From Pseudomonadota bacterium (lineage in GTDB: Bacteria > Pseudomonadota > Gammaproteobacteria > UBA5335), in NCBI GenBank assembly GCA_021783685.1, contig JAJXTQ010000114.1:1-6582 (forward strand): a stretch of 6,582 nucleotides of DNA, given 5' to 3'. The notes beneath the pieces were generated by a model. The model ran no database searches and was not told the DNA's origin. It worked only from the letters and a program-made list of their open reading frames with translations. The stretch's first letter is position 1. Each line of letters starts with the position of its first letter. A program made the translations under genes and the position numbers. Of the stretch, positions 5,794 to 6,582 are shown piece by piece.

Positions 5794-6206
5794 GATCCCT
5801 CCGTTCCCCCGGCCTGGTGCCGCGCCGCCAGGCCGATCTTGGTCACGCCCGCAGCGCGGCAGGCGTCCATCACGCGAATCAGGGTCTGCAGGGACACGTC
5901 GCGATCGCCCGAGATCGTGACCTGCGCCTGCGCATGGTCGGGGAGCGCCGACAACATGCTGGTCAGCGTCTCCGGCGTAAAGGTCTGCGAACCCTCATGG
6001 ATGACGCCCTCCTTGTCGATCGCCAGCGTCAGGTCGGGTTTGTGCAGGGGTTGCGCCGTGGTGCTGCCCGGCAGGCGGGACGGAATGCCCGACGACGGAA
6101 TCATGTGCAGCGTGATCATCACGAAGAAGACCAGCAGGAAGAACATGATGTCGATCATCGGAATGATCTCGATCCGCGCTTTTTTCGGTTGGTATCTTGC
6201 TCTCAT
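5790..6206 (-). CDS. exbD: ExbD, proton-channel subunit of the TonB system
   Basis: A 138-residue protein of normal ExbD/TolR length. A short basic cytoplasmic N-terminus leads into one membrane helix at about 14-34 (IIPMIDIMFFLLVFFVMITL), with Asp19 as the conserved proton-carrying residue (equivalent to E. coli ExbD Asp25). The periplasmic domain (about 42-130) contains LTLAIDKEGVIHEG and the ISGDRDVSLQTLIRVMDACRAAGV repeat region typical of the family. ExbD dimers sit in an ExbB pentamer and couple proton flow to TonB. TolR is the alternative, but the neighbour is tonB, not tolA, so ExbD is the better call. It starts 15 bp after exbB with only a weak GGTGA upstream. Confidence 0.95.
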   Translation of the reverse strand: MRARYQPKKARIEIIPMIDIMFFLLVFFVMITLHMIPSSGIPSRLPGSTTAQPLHKPDLTLAIDKEGVIHEGSQTFTPETLTSMLSALPDHAQAQVTISGDRDVSLQTLIRVMDACRAAGVTKIGLAARHQAGGTEGS

Positions 6207-6221
6207 GGTGCGTCACCGGCG

Positions 6222-6582
6222 TTATTGGGCAGCGGCGCGGACACCGGTGCGAACAGCGGCGCGGTCCCCGGAATCCTTGCGATAGTGGGAATACATGCGA
6301 TTGGTGAGGATGAGCTTGACCAGTTCCAGCTTGTGCATGATCCGCTGGACGCGCTGGCTCAGGGCGTTGAACGCCACCAGGCCGAGAATGGCGATGAACA
6401 GTCCGGCCGCGGTCGATACCAGCGCTTCGCCGACCCCGCCCGTGACCTGCTGGGTCGAATTGTCGGGATGCGCAAGGGCCTGGAAGGTGTTGAACATGCC
6501 GATGATGGTGCCCAGCAGACCGAGCAGCGGCGCCAGCGTGACGATGGTGTCGAGAACCCACAGACGCTTTTCCGCCTCCGGC
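6222..6582 (-). CDS. exbB: ExbB, MotA/TolQ/ExbB proton-channel protein (C-terminal part)
   Basis: The last 119 or so residues of an ExbB protein whose 5' end lies beyond the right edge. The frame is open to the edge; the visible part begins PEAEKRLWVLDTIVTLAPLL. It holds the two later membrane helices: LDTIVTLAPLLGLLGTIIGMF and ALVSTAAGLFIAILGLVAFNA, with the GLLGT and ALVSTAAG motifs shared by ExbB, TolQ and MotA. The tail after the last helix is cytoplasmic and ends RTGVRAAAQ. ExbB forms the pentameric channel that, with ExbD, uses the proton gradient to energise TonB. It is the most upstream visible gene of the operon; the promoter is outside the window. Confidence 0.92.
   Translation of the reverse strand, partial: PEAEKRLWVLDTIVTLAPLLGLLGTIIGMFNTFQALAHPDNSTQQVTGGVGEALVSTAAGLFIAILGLVAFNALSQRVQRIMHKLELVKLILTNRMYSHYRKDSGDRAAVRTGVRAAAQ

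Noticed and set aside
5002..6285. A 427-codon open frame on the plus strand across tonB and exbD
   Set aside because: It is antisense to clear tonB and exbD genes. Its Arg-rich tract is simply the complement of the TonB proline codons.

Overview
The window carries part of a chromosome of a GC-rich chemo- or photoautotrophic proteobacterium. A form IA RuBisCO operon of the cbbLSQO type together with a TonB/ExbB/ExbD cluster points most simply to the Betaproteobacteria, or to a related gammaproteobacterium. The species cannot be fixed from the sequence alone. Almost everything is encoded on the minus strand; one gene is on the plus strand.

Region 1 (positions 1 to about 3071, minus strand) is a CO2-fixation operon read right to left: cbbL (RuBisCO large subunit), cbbS (small subunit), cbbQ (MoxR-type AAA+ ATPase) and the first 97 codons of cbbO (the partner of CbbQ, running off the left edge). 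CbbL and CbbS form the hexadecameric RuBisCO. CbbQ with CbbO is the activase that removes inhibitory sugar phosphates from it. Strong hairpins lie in the cbbL-cbbS and cbbS-cbbQ gaps and probably help set the high RuBisCO to low activase ratio.

Region 2 (3072 to 3200) is a short AT-rich divergent promoter region in a GC-rich setting. It contains a perfect TATAAT for cbbL directly abutting a likely -10 for the plus-strand gene, flanked by two copies of a hexamer 31 bp apart. The divergent gene is a secreted PEBP (YbhB/YbcL) family protein, sitting where a cbbR regulator is often found; no cbbR is visible in the window.

Region 3 (3759 to 4136) is a non-coding stretch between convergent genes, with a 10-bp tandem duplication and a run of abutting GC-rich hairpins.

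Region 4 (4137 to 6582, minus strand) is a second operon read right to left: exbB (C-terminal part), exbD, tonB, a two-haem cytochrome b561 and a small secreted PepSY protein. exbD/tonB and tonB/cytochrome b561 each share an ATGA stop-start overlap. ExbB, ExbD and TonB form the proton-driven energy transducer for outer-membrane receptors. The tightly coupled cytochrome b561 and PepSY protein suggest that a periplasmic or membrane redox step, perhaps metal reduction, goes with the imported substrate. No TonB-dependent receptor lies in the window.
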